Assembly (NCBI GenBank): GCA_036346225.1
Contig: JARFIW010000881.1
Location: 1,961,001 to 2,025,000, forward strand
Length of the DNA: 64,000 nt
Direction: 5' to 3'
Source of the DNA: Platerodrilus igneus
Lineage: Eukaryota; Arthropoda; Insecta; Coleoptera; Lycidae
A program made the translations under genes and the position numbers. Shown here one piece after another: positions 1 through 9,599 of this stretch (positions are counted from its first letter, which is position 1; each line of letters opens with the position of its first letter). The notes below the pieces were generated by a model that ran no database searches, was not told the DNA's origin, and saw only the letters and a list, made by a program, of their open reading frames with translations.

Positions 1-313
1 AATTATTGGAGACGCAATTATAAATGTAATATCATTAACAATACTTTGCCCAAGTGCCAACGCCTTCTTAATTTCTATATTTTCTAAACTGTCCAGCTTC
101 TTACCTTTATTTAAAATGTGAAGGATTTCAAAATTTGAATTAAAATCACAAGTATGATCATTGTCATTTAAGTGTCTAGCGAATGCACTAGAAGCCATAT
201 TTTTACCAATATCACGTTTGTGTTGGTCAAATCGTAGTTTAAAGCTGGTGCCAGTTTGTCCAATATAAAAACTATTACACTTATTACATTTTAATTTATA
301 TACCCCAGTTTGA
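1..313 (-). pseudogene. Penelope-like element 3' coding fragment (GIY-YIG), inverted copy
   Basis: Reading the minus strand from about 313 to 1 gives the GIY-YIG endonuclease end of a Penelope-like element. It is an inverted near-copy of 843-1151: the first 15 bases are the exact reverse complement of 1137-1151, and 301-313 complements 843-855. At the position where the plus-strand copy has a TAA stop (931-933), this copy keeps CAA. It also lacks the extra G near 1048 that shifts the plus copy. The fragment runs off the left edge of the window. Flanking inverted or direct partial copies are known for Penelope-like elements (pseudo-LTRs), and I infer that arrangement here. Confidence 0.85.
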
Positions 314-1151
314 CACAATTTCTATCAATACAATTCACGATGGAGATAGAGGAAGATCATAATATTAATTTTTTAGATTTGAATATCAGTAATGTACACA
401 ATAAGCACTCTTTTAAAATATTTCGAAAACCTACCTATACGGACGCTATTATACCCTTTTCATCTAGACATCCCATTAGTCATAAACTTGCATCTTTTAA
501 CTCGTTGCTTCACAGACTTGTTAATATACCTATGGACGCCGATAATTTTACGAAAGAGCTAGATACAATAACTAAAATAGCTTTGAATAACGGATATAAA
601 CCTGAATTAATCACTAAACTCCTAAGAAAACATGAGAACAATAGGGTTAGAAACTTGATTTATCCTAAGGTTGTACCAACCTTAGAAATGAGATATTGTA
701 AACTGCTATATATAGGTAAATTATCCATGGTTATTTCGAATAAGATATTTAATAAATGTAAAAACAAAAAGCCTACATTTTACACTAGGTCGTCAATAGG
801 ATCGATGATTAAAAATTGTAATCCAAAAATGGACAAACTCCATCAAACTGGGGTATATAAATTAAAATGTAATAAGTGTAATAGTTTTTATATTGGACAA
901 ACTGGCACCAGCTTTAAACTACGATTTGACTAACACAAACGTGATATTGGTAAAAATATGACTTCTAGTGCATACGCTAGACACTTAAATGACAATGATC
1001 ATACTTGTGATTTTAATTTTAAAATCCTTCACATTTTAAATAAAGGGTAAGAAGCTGGACAGTTTAGAAAATGTAGAAATTAAGAAGGCGTTGGCACTTA
1101 GGCAAAATATTGCTAATGATATTACATTTATAAATGCGTCTCCAATAATTG
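310..1151 (+). pseudogene. Penelope-like element RT C-terminus plus GIY-YIG endonuclease, 5'-truncated and broken
   Basis: The open stretch 310-933 (207 codons) starts inside the reverse transcriptase, in the region that reads FTME..E.....FLDL in this family. It runs through the RT thumb and ends in a Cys-x2-Cys linker and the endonuclease motif YIGQTG. The reading frame is cut by TAA at 931-933. An extra G near 1048 shifts the remaining C-terminal part, which is still recognisable to 1151. Penelope-like proteins prime on target DNA with an RT and cut it with GIY-YIG. The N-terminal RT core with the catalytic aspartates is missing, so this copy cannot act alone. The 5' breakpoint falls at the junction with the inverted copy (about 312). 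Confidence 0.88.
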
Positions 1152-1314
1152 ACTCTGCTTCAAGATTGTAACCTGTTTATCCCTCTCTACATGTGATTAG
1201 CTTTTATATATATTTTAGCTCAATTTTAGTTTTCTGTTAGACTTGATAATGACTTAATAGTCGAAAGCGCTCGCCGTATTTTTATTAAATTGACATTATA
1301 ATAACTTTATTATT
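1152..1314 (+). repeat. Penelope-like element 3' untranslated tail with hammerhead-like relic
   Basis: This non-coding stretch follows the end of the endonuclease homology. At 1240-1275 it holds TTGATAA, a GAC/GTC stem with a six-base loop, then GAAA and GCGCTC. This order resembles the core of the hammerhead ribozymes described in Penelope-like elements. Two core positions differ from CTGATGA, and I cannot find a matching stem I, so I treat it as a decayed motif at best. The right boundary is set by the start of BEL/Pao homology and is approximate. Confidence 0.4.
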
Positions 1315-2425
1315 GTGAAGATAAAAGTACTAAGATACTCTTCTTTTATTTATTTATTTATTATTATTATGGATCTTCACCAATTCAACACTGCTTACAT
1401 TAATATGTTATACACTTCATCGGTCGAAAGAGACCCGACGGGCCGCTACTCTGTTGCCCTTCCATTTTGTAAAGATCCCTCCGCTTTAGGCAGTTACTAT
1501 ACTGTCGCATATCATCGCTTTTTATCCTTAGAACGTAAGCTCAAACAAGAACCAGTCTTGTTTGAAAATTATAATCAGATAATTAGTGAATATCTAACTA
1601 GGAGTATGTATCAGAAGTACAAACTTCTAATGATACACACGATGGTTATTATATACCACATCATCCTGTTATGCGCCCGGACAGGTCTACCACAAAATTA
1701 CGTGTAGTTCTTGACGCCAGTAGTCAAACTCATATTGGCTATTCGTTAAATGATATCCTTTATAGTGGGCCTAATTTGCAGGCGGATTTGTTTTTGCTTC
1801 TGTTGAATTTTCGCTTAATTCCAATAGCTTTAACAGCGGACATATGTCAGATGTACTTGCAGATAATTGTACCAAATTTTCACCGCAAATATTTAAAATC
1901 TTTATTCAGTTTCACAAGCGAAGAAAAAATACGAACTTTTCAATTTAATCGTCTTCTTTTCGGGTTAAAATCTAACCCATACATAGCTATGCGCATCATT
2001 CACCAATTAGCTTCTGCTGAAGCTAAACGTTTCCCAAATGCAACACTAATAGCTACATCTAAACTGTACATGGACGATCTGGTTTGCTCTGCACTTGATT
2101 ATGAAACCGCTATTAAACTGGCTCAGGAACTTATTATTTTATTTAAGTCCGGAGGTTTTGATTTAATTAAATGGGTTTCAAATTCACCCGAGTTATTGGC
2201 TTGCCTTCCAGACTACCACCGCGCTTCCGTGAGTTTTTCTGACGATGGTAACTTAAAAATTCTGGGACTTTCATGGTTGCCGTCGCTCGATTTATTTAAG
2301 ATTACCATTTCTGATACTGAAGGTAAATGTACGAAACGTACAATTTTGTCTTTTATCGCCCGCTTATTTGATGTACTTGGTTTAATTTTCGCCTACAATT
2401 TTATATGCGAAATTGCTTATTAAAG
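1315..2425 (+). pseudogene. BEL/Pao retrotransposon reverse transcriptase
   Basis: The segment 1366-1650 reads the linker typical of BEL/Pao pol (ERDPTGRY.VALPF..DPSALG...A..R...LE). A 1-base shift near 1630 moves the frame to 1671-2423. That frame carries KLRVVLDAS, GP.LQ.DL, ALTADICQMY, the Gly-Leu segment before the active site, the catalytic YMDDL at about residues 130-135 of this segment, and ILGLSW.P. The function would be cDNA synthesis from element RNA in virus-like particles. Nothing of gag or protease lies upstream; the element is truncated here, against the Penelope tail. A stop at 2421 ends this segment just before the RNase H part. The clade is secure from the motif order. Confidence 0.9.
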
Positions 2426-3130
2426 AATTGCGGAACATTAAAATTGATTGGGATGATATCCCTCCAGACGTGATTGTCCGACGCTTTAAATTATTACGCC
2501 AGGAAGTTCATTTACTTTCACAATTAAATATTCCACGCCATGTTGGTGTTCTAACAAATTCTGTTGTGAATCTCGTAGAATTCTCTGACGCTAGTTTAAA
2601 CGCCTATGGTTGTGTTATTTACATGCATACTACGGATTCTTTCGAAAATATTAAAGTTCGATTGCTTTGTTCAAAATCAAAGGTATCACCGCTTAAAATA
2701 ATTACTTTAGGCCGGCTAGAATTGTGCGCAATTGTTTTAATGTCTAATCTTATTAAAAGAGTTTATGATACTTATATTGATCAAATACCTATTACAGGTA
2801 TTTACGCATTTTCGGACTCCACTATAGCATTATCGTGAATCCATTCTTCACCGTATAAATATAGCACAATGTCATGAAAATTTACATCCTCGTCATTTTT
2901 ATCATATTTCTGGAATAGAAAATCCTAGCGACAGTTTGTCGCGAGGCATGTTGCCCTCTCAATTAATAGTTAACAAACTATGGTGGCATGGCCCACAGTG
3001 GTTGCATTTTCCTATATCAGAATGGCCAATTAAGCCATTTAGTTCTAATAACACTGATAATTTGCTTGAACGTAAATCAAATACTTTGATCGCCTTTGTT
3101 CAATGTGAACAACCAGTATTATATATTTAG
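2413..3130 (+). pseudogene. BEL/Pao retrotransposon RNase H region
   Basis: The open stretch 2413-2838 continues pol in a shifted frame. It contains the RNase H acidic residues in the contexts EFSDAS, LGRLELCA and FSDST. A TGA at 2836-2838 replaces the usual Trp that follows SDST.ALS, and the frame is lost. A further piece at 2936-3130 matches the downstream linker (SRG.LPSQL....LWW.GP.WL). RNase H would degrade the RNA strand during cDNA synthesis. The region has at least one nonsense change and two frame losses, so it is inactive. Confidence 0.85.
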
Positions 3131-3172
3131 GCTCAATGCTGTTCCTCAGGGGTCAAACTACTTAGGGTAGTA

Positions 3173-4582
3173 GTGTATGTACTCCGCTTTATTAAAAAAC
3201 TTCCACTTTGTAACGAAATGAGAGCATCAGACCTAATTATTGCTGAAAAATATGTTATTCAGTCAATTCAATTTGAGCATTTTTGTGATGAAATTAGCAA
3301 GCTAACTAACTCTAAATTATGCTCCAAAAAGTTTAAGAATCTTTGCCCGTTTTTGGACAAAGACAAGATTTTACGAATACAAGGACGATTATCTAATTCC
3401 GATCTCCCTTTTGAAACTAAGCATCCCGCTTTATTGCCAAAAAATGATCATATCGTTAATCTCATTATCGATTATTATCATAAAGTAAATTGTCATACGG
3501 GTCCAAATTTGTTGATGTCCATATTACGACAACGTTTTTGGATACTTTCCGCTAGAAGTATTGTTAGAAAACCAGTATACTAATGTAACTCCTGTTTTCG
3601 TTTATCTCCTGTTCATCCCGTACCAAAAATGGCTGATCTGCCTTTATGTCGAGTACAAGAAACAAAGGCATTTGTACATACTGGCGTCGACTATGCAGGT
3701 CCAATTAAAATTACTCTAACACGACGGCGAGGTTTTCGATCACAGAAGGCCTACATTTGTCTTTTTGTGTGTCTGACCACTAAGGCGATACATATACAAT
3801 TAGTCTCCGACTTGTCTTCTGATTGTTTTCTGGCCGCCTTGAAAAGATTTATATCACGCCGCGGTCCTGTTGCTTGTTTATATTCGGACAACGGGACAAA
3901 TTTTATTGGTGCCAAGACACAATTAGAGGAATTATATACTTATTTGGTACCCGCAAATTATCAAACCGCTTTAAAAATGAATTTGCAATTCACCGTATTG
4001 AGTGGAAAATGATTCCTCCACGAGCTCCTCATTTTGGAGGTATGTGGGAGTCAAATATAAAGAGTTGCAAGACGCAATCTATTTCGAGTAATTGGAAGTC
4101 AACTATTATCATATGAAGAGTTACTGACTGTCCTTACTCAGATAGAATGTCTGTTAAATTCCAGAAATCTTTGTTTATTATCTTCAGACTCTCAGCCTGA
4201 GGTTCTCACACCTGCTCACTTTTTAGTGTCTACGCCCTTACGATATTTACCCGCCTTTGATTTACCAAGTAAAAATATTAACTTGGTCAATCGCAAAAAA
4301 TTATTAGATATATCAGTAAGATCTTATTGGAAAAAATGGAAGACAGACTACTTGCATACGCTACAAAGTCGTCGAAAGTGATGCACTTCTAGTAATCTCA
4401 TCAAGGTAGGGACTATAGTTCTTATTAATCAAGACGGTACTCCTCCGCTGCCATGGCCCTTAGGTATGATCCAGGAAGTTCATCCAGGCCGAGATGGCGT
4501 TGTTAGAGTTGCCACTGTCAAAACAAAAAACAGTTCCTTTAAACGAGCAATTGTGAAACTTTGCCCGTTGCCCACCGAATAA
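3173..4582 (+). pseudogene. BEL/Pao retrotransposon integrase and pol C-terminal domain
   Basis: Three pieces follow in order. 3173-3583 is the H2C2-type N-terminal domain (GRL..SDLPFE.KHPALLP, then HTGPN.L...LRQRFWIL). 3629-4012 is the integrase core with GVDYAGP and YSDNGTNF, which hold the first two catalytic aspartates. After a shift near 4000, APHFGGMWE supplies the catalytic glutamate. From about 4115 to 4582 comes the C-terminal domain usual in BEL/Pao (LTPAHFL, SYWKKWKTDYL, then PPLPWPLGMI and a run ending LCPLPTE) and a TAA stop. A TGA interrupts near 4380. The role would be cDNA insertion. The order fits one decayed element continuous with the RT upstream. Confidence 0.88.
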
Positions 4583-4743
4583 TTAAATACTACTATACTT
4601 AGTCGCATTTCTTCAACCGCATTTATTCATCCGTTTATAAAGGTTTAGTTTAACAGCATTATGCTTTACCGCTTACATAAACTCTTGCACTACTTGTGTG
4701 TTGAGCAAGCACCGAGTTTTTTTAATTTATTTTTATTTTTTTT

Positions 4744-4880
4744 TGTTCCATTCCGTTGAAGGTTTCCTACTTTCAAGGCGGGGTTCCATTCATTTTCCAT
4801 TCCTTTGAAAGTTTCCTACTTTCAAGGCAGGGTTCCATTCCTTTTCCATTCCTTTGAAAGTTTCCTACTTTCAAGGCGGG
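4744..4880 (+). repeat. Three tandem copies of a ~49-bp unit just before the BEL/Pao 3' LTR
   Basis: The motif GTTTCCTACTTTCAAGGC occurs three times, each preceded by TTCCATTC. Copies two and three are about 49 bp apart; the first is shorter by roughly 13 bp. The last copy runs into GGCGGGGAG, which may be the polypurine tract that primes plus-strand synthesis. Repeats between pol and the 3' LTR occur in some LTR retrotransposons; the role here is unknown. Confidence 0.8.
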
Positions 4881-4881
4881 G

Positions 4882-5355
4882 AGTATAGTTCGGCGATTTA
4901 TAGTTAATTTATAAGTGCCTTAGTTCGCGCCAAAAGTATCGTTGAGTATTCAAAATAAACAATGATAGTGCGCTATAGATGGAACCAAATTTATCTTGGA
5001 ACGAACACCTGGTCCGCGAGAGTGCAGTATTATATAAAACGTTGTTCGTGTGTGACCGCAGAGTACTCAAGAAGTGCCTAAATTTTTGTTTTACCGCTTA
5101 AAAATATAATATAAACCGCAACTGTGTTAACCGTGGATTGTGCGTGCCGAAATCACCTATAGCACAGAAAGCCAAGAAATTCTGGTGCGTTTTTGACTTT
5201 TGTTTATATGAATGTGTGCACTTGATTAACGTTAAACATTTGTACTGTAACTTGTACAAGACAACCAGATTACAACCGCTTTATCGCTTTCCAATTTAGT
5301 CCCGCAATATTGTATCCTGATAATTTCTTTACACTAAATTGTTTAATCCATCCGC
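4882..5355 (+). mobile_element. Probable 3' LTR of the BEL/Pao element
   Basis: The position after the pol stop and after a purine-rich run supports an LTR. Inside it are a TATATAAAA box at about 5032-5040 followed by sequence resembling a transcription start region, and an AATAAA at about 4963. No second LTR lies in the window, so neither end can be proved. The right limit is set by the point near 5365 where minus-strand hAT transposase homology begins. Confidence 0.5.
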
Positions 5356-5369
5356 TTATTTAATTAATT

Positions 5370-7075
5370 ACGTGGAGGAAATTACGCCCCTCCAATACCT
5401 GTCAAAGTTTTCTGAAGATACAAGTGAAGCACCTATAAATGGTCAATAAATGAAAAACGTTCTTTTACGTTATTAACAATGATGTCGCATATTTCTATGC
5501 AGGCAGCACGGTAATCCCATTGACTACTATTAAGCCGTTTTCGTTTAGCTTCTGAAGTAGCGGTATCTAATTCTGATGCTTCCTCAATGACGTTTTCCTA
5601 TTTTATTATTGCGTATATTATTATTATTATTATTGAGTCCAAACACACCTATAACTCTTTGAGCTCCAGTTGGATCCATATTTCTTTTTTGCAATTGGTT
5701 GTATAGTAAATCTACCTGTGGCATAACATAATGAAAGAAGGTCAACCAGAAAAATTTTGATCTATCAAAATTCGCATATTCCAAAAGCTTGCTTGCACAT
5801 TTGGATATTTGTGCTTTCCTCCAAATTTTTCATACATTCAATTAATGCACATCTGTATTCATATACTATATTAACCACACGAATATCAAAATTCGAACGA
5901 GTAGGAACAGAACGAAACATTCTCTTTCCGACTATTCCATTAAGCACAGCTACACGTCGAGTTGAAAAGCTAAAAAACCTCTGTATATCCTGCAAATTTC
6001 CAAAAAAAAGCCTTACTTGGCTATCTATAGAACATACTTTTGTCATTATGAGATTTAGTTAATGAGCGAAACACTGTACAAAATGAGCATTTTTGTATAT
6101 TTGTTTAATTCAAGCTTGAACACTGTCACGTTTCCCGCTCATACGTGCGGCGCCATTGTAACTTTGTTTAATAAGTTTGGCATTGTTATTTTTGAGAAGT
6201 TTCTAAAACACCTAGAATTGTTTCAGAAAGTGAACCTGCATCATGTTTCTCTGGAAGTAAAAATTCCAAAACCGTTCAACGGAATCACCATCTTTTATGA
6301 CATTACGGAAAACTGTAACAATTTGAAACTTTGCTGATATATCTGCTGTTTCATCTGTCATCACTGCTAAAAACGGGCTTTTTTGACTTTTTCTGACAAT
6401 TTCAAAATGACAAACTTTAAGAATACTTTCAAATAAGTCATTTTGAATTATTTTGGAAGTACCTTTACAGGCGTCTGCATTTTTCAAATGATCCTCAAGA
6501 GTTCTATCAAGTTCCGAGGAAAAATTAACCAGTCTCCTAAAAATATCGGAGTTTTCAGATAAATCGGGTTCATCGTGTCCGCGAAGTGCAAATTCAAATG
6601 CTCCGCAAAATTATATACAGTTTATAATTTTAAATAAAATATATTTATTTCTGATTACTTTTTCGTTATACTTCTGAACATTTATTCAGTACGCAAAATT
6701 AAGTTGAGCCTGTATATTTATTTTGCCAAACAGAGTTAATCGCATTGTGCTACCAACATGCGATTTACAGTTTTCATACTTTTTAATTTTTTCACTGAAG
6801 TGAACCAAATTCCGTACACCTGTTCGCGACCAAAGTTTTTCACCACGATCTTCCGAAAACAACACGCACGGAAAGCAAAATAATGCATTTTTTCGATCCA
6901 ACTGTTTCTTTGATAAATGTCTGTATTGTCTGTATTATAAGTTTTACTACGACTTGCACCAGGAATTTCAATGTTCAGTTCTGGTATAGAACGACCCTGA
7001 TTTTTAATAGCTAATTGTTCTTAAAAAGTAAGCTGAGAGAACTTTTTTTCACTTAAATTAAAAATAACATCCATT
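5370..7075 (-). pseudogene. hAT transposase, ZMYM/DUF4371 type
   Basis: Read on the minus strand from 7075, the pieces appear in family order: an N-terminal segment with AIKNQGR; a TTF-type zinc-finger region with ALFCFPCVLFS (6901-6686); FLAVMTDETADIS, the first catalytic Asp context (about 6380); YNGAARMSGK (about 6150); a Cys/His helix segment before the linker; and the C-terminal part with QLQKRNMDP. Frameshifts separate these blocks. A run of ATT/AAT triplets at about 5616-5635 encodes consecutive Asn and marks a slippage point. Homology resumes at 5600-5370. hAT transposases excise and reinsert DNA and leave 8-bp duplications. This copy is dead. Confidence 0.85.
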
Positions 7076-7690
7076 TTAGAAACGATTTATGTAGCAAACG
7101 TCCTTAGGGAACAGTATAAAAGTTTATTGTTGGTGAACCTAATTGTAACTAAACTAATATGCAAACTAACTACCTATACACTAAAATTTCAAATGTGTAT
7201 TAAGTTTTTAATCTTTGAATAACTGGTGATGGGTTAATATTATATTAAAGTAGCCGATAAGAAAGTTATAAAGATAACGGAAGATGAAATGCGAGACGCG
7301 TTGTCTATAAGAACCGGAAAACACACAAAACTTGAACGATTCGAATAGCAATAGACAAATAACGCTGCAATTTATGCAGCTCGAGCATGGCTTAATGTGG
7401 CCGTTTTTTACTATGGTCGTATTTACGCGAAATGTTCCGACACTTACCCGAACTCGCAAATAAGATCTGCAGAACAACGTAGTTAGACAGTGATTTTATG
7501 GATTTTGCTTGTCGTTTAGAGTTGCATGTATACTATATTATTGACCGACTGTGATGTACATCCAACTTAAGAATTCATAATACTTTTAGTGGCTAGTTAT
7601 CGATCTCTTTTATAATACTGAATGTGTTTGTTCGTTGCTGGTTGTTGGTGGTTCTGCAGCTCTGCAGCACTTATAGAGTAGCCGCCACTG
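7076..7690 (-). mobile_element. Non-coding 5' end and probable terminal inverted repeat of the hAT element
   Basis: Reading the minus strand from 7690 the sequence starts CAGTGGCGGCTAC, a start typical of hAT terminal inverted repeats. It lies 0.6 kb upstream of the transposase start. No long conserved reading frame is seen between. A matching right terminus was not found near 5350, so the element is probably truncated there by the BEL/Pao LTR junction. Confidence 0.45.
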
Positions 7691-7904
7691 GATCAAAGTA
7701 TAGTAAGATTGTTTCTTACATTTATTATAGGGTATAATATAACGTAATAACGGTAGTCGTAGTTTGTTCTCTTCGTAGTGTATAGTAAATATATGCAATA
7801 AATTTCAAAATAGCTAGGTACACTACAGCAGTGTTTATTACCATCTCTGCTACAAATATGCTTAAAAACGCAATTATTACCATTTTTGTACGCAACCTGA
7901 TTAA

Positions 7905-8340
7905 ATTAGGAAAACAAAAGAAACCGAAGACGTAGAGGTTCTTTATCGTCATTCTTAAAAAACGACACACATCAGTCAACTTCGTCATCATTAACCGCAT
8001 TAATAGGATCTGGACAATACAATCAACAGCTATAGCTTCGACAACTACCAAAGAAGAAAATTTGTTAGGGTGTACACCAAGACGAAAGAAAACCAAAACT
8101 AGTTATGACTCTACAGCAGAAGGAGTGGAAATTAAAGCAACTATGACTGCTAGAAGTACTAGTTGCGCTGAAACGTGTTTGAAAGATCTTGACTTTAACA
8201 TTCCTGTTAAGCGGGGCACCGTTATCAAACTAAGTGAAAAGTGAGCGACCTAATTGTAGAAAAAGGACATATCTCTGGTGAGCTAAGAAATGATTTATAT
8301 CTACTAGAGACGAATAATACAAAATTTACAAATACACATC
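7905..8340 (+). pseudogene. N-terminal fragment of a second hAT/ZMYM family
   Basis: This stretch is clearly related to 26,955-27,350 at the nucleotide level. The frame conserved between the two copies is on the plus strand and includes (K/N)DLDF(N), KRGTVI, a SEK/SEE-V-DL segment and NDLY.LE.NNTK. In the other copy these residues are followed directly by a ZMYM-like zinc finger (HE..EVHDKAF), so I infer that both are the N-terminal part of a hAT/ZMYM-type transposase. The family is not confirmed by motif in this copy. One stop and at least one frameshift are present near 8240. Confidence 0.5.
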
Positions 8341-8759
8341 TCACATCTAAAAAATTAAAAATTGTAAAAAACCCCGTTGGATTATATATATTTTATAAAA
8401 ACTGATTACGGTTACTGAGGATTGAAGTATAAAAATTAAAAACTGAATTGTATGCTGACGTTTAGTGAAATTTATTCACATTATCAAAGCTATAAAAAAC
8501 AAGAACAATTAAGTATAAATTAAAATTTATTTGAAATATGTACCTCAATTCTTAAATATTTAAAAATAAATGACTAGACCTAAACCTTACAATCTAATTA
8601 AAAGCTGTGTTAGAGACATTAACATAAAGATATGAGTGACCAGCCGCATAAGTATAAGTTGTTATTGTAAAAAAGATGCATAATATAAAATTTTTGGAAT
8701 GTTAGCGGAGAATACACTTATGGTTATAGTTAGTATCTTAAAGTTAACGGTAGGTTGGT
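8341..8759. repeat. AT-rich non-coding repeat sharing blocks with 20,285-20,370
   Basis: Blocks at 8395-8450 (TAAAAACTGATT, then TATAAAAATTAAAAACT) and 8563-8600 (AAATGACTAGACCTAAAC) recur in the same order at 20,285-20,370, where the intervening sequence is deleted. No gene is seen. It may be the non-coding remainder of the hAT relic before it. Confidence 0.6.
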
Positions 8760-9265
8760 TATCATCATCATTAGGTCTTCAGTCCTGGAACTGTTAGACG
8801 CGTACCCTCATTGTTTCCAATTCTGTGCTAACCTGCACACTTCCCTGAAATTCCTACAGTCTGTATTTTTTGATGTCTGCGTGTAACAGTCTGATCTAGG
8901 TCTTCCTTTACCTCATTTTTCATATCTCTGCTTGTAATATATCGCGCACTAGTCTCCAAAAATGCCTTAGAACGTATTCTGCCTTTCCATTTCTTGTATT
9001 TATTTTGTTTTTCACAGATATTTCTATTCCCCTACTATTTCTATAACCTTTTTGTTATTGACTGTGTCTATCCATGCTATCATCCTCATACATCTGAAGC
9101 ACAACATTCCAAAAGGCTTCTACCGTTTTTCTGTCTGCTTCTCCTAGTGCCCTTATTTCATAGACATACTGTACTGTGCTCCACATATATGATTTCAACA
9201 ACCCTCTTCTTGTTTCTATGTTTGTTGTCTTCAAACATAGCCGTTGCTCTTTCTTGCTAGATGCA
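8760..9265 (-). pseudogene. RTE-like LINE 3' end, copy 1
   Basis: This segment parallels 9770-10,310 block by block on the minus strand, including the stretch encoding the C-terminal RT tail and the cysteine-poor linker after it. It keeps the order of the longer copy but holds several stops and indels. It is a 5'-truncated LINE fragment, the product of incomplete reverse transcription. Confidence 0.7.
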
Positions 9266-9299
9266 GTTCTATTGTTTACAAATATATAACTTATTTCCC

Positions 9300-9580
9300 C
9301 ATAGTGTGAAGAGGGTTAAGCAGCCTGCGACTACCAAGATCCCCCAACACTTGAACATTTGCCGAATCAATAGATTTCCAATATTTCGCTCAATCAACAT
9401 TAGTTGAAAATATTTCAAAACCAACACTTGTAGTTGTTTATAATGATCATCCGATGTGCAATTATTTTTTTAGTCATTAGGTTTCCTGTCTTGAAACTGA
9501 TTGGACGCTTACCTCGGTTATTTCTATTTTGAGCTAGCCTACGTTTCTTGAAATTTCCACAGCCTAGACACGGCTCGGTA
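9300..9580 (-). pseudogene. RTE-like LINE 3' tail, copy 2
   Basis: This stretch matches 9620-9870. Shared landmarks are GGTTAAGCAG, the TTAGTTGAAAATATT / TTAGTTCAGAGTATT block and the tail end of the ORF (reading ASNQ on the minus strand). It contains only the last codons and the 3' UTR. With the copies on either side it makes three successive LINE 3' ends in the same orientation. Confidence 0.65.
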
Positions 9581-9599
9581 CCCCTTCTGTTGTTTCCTA

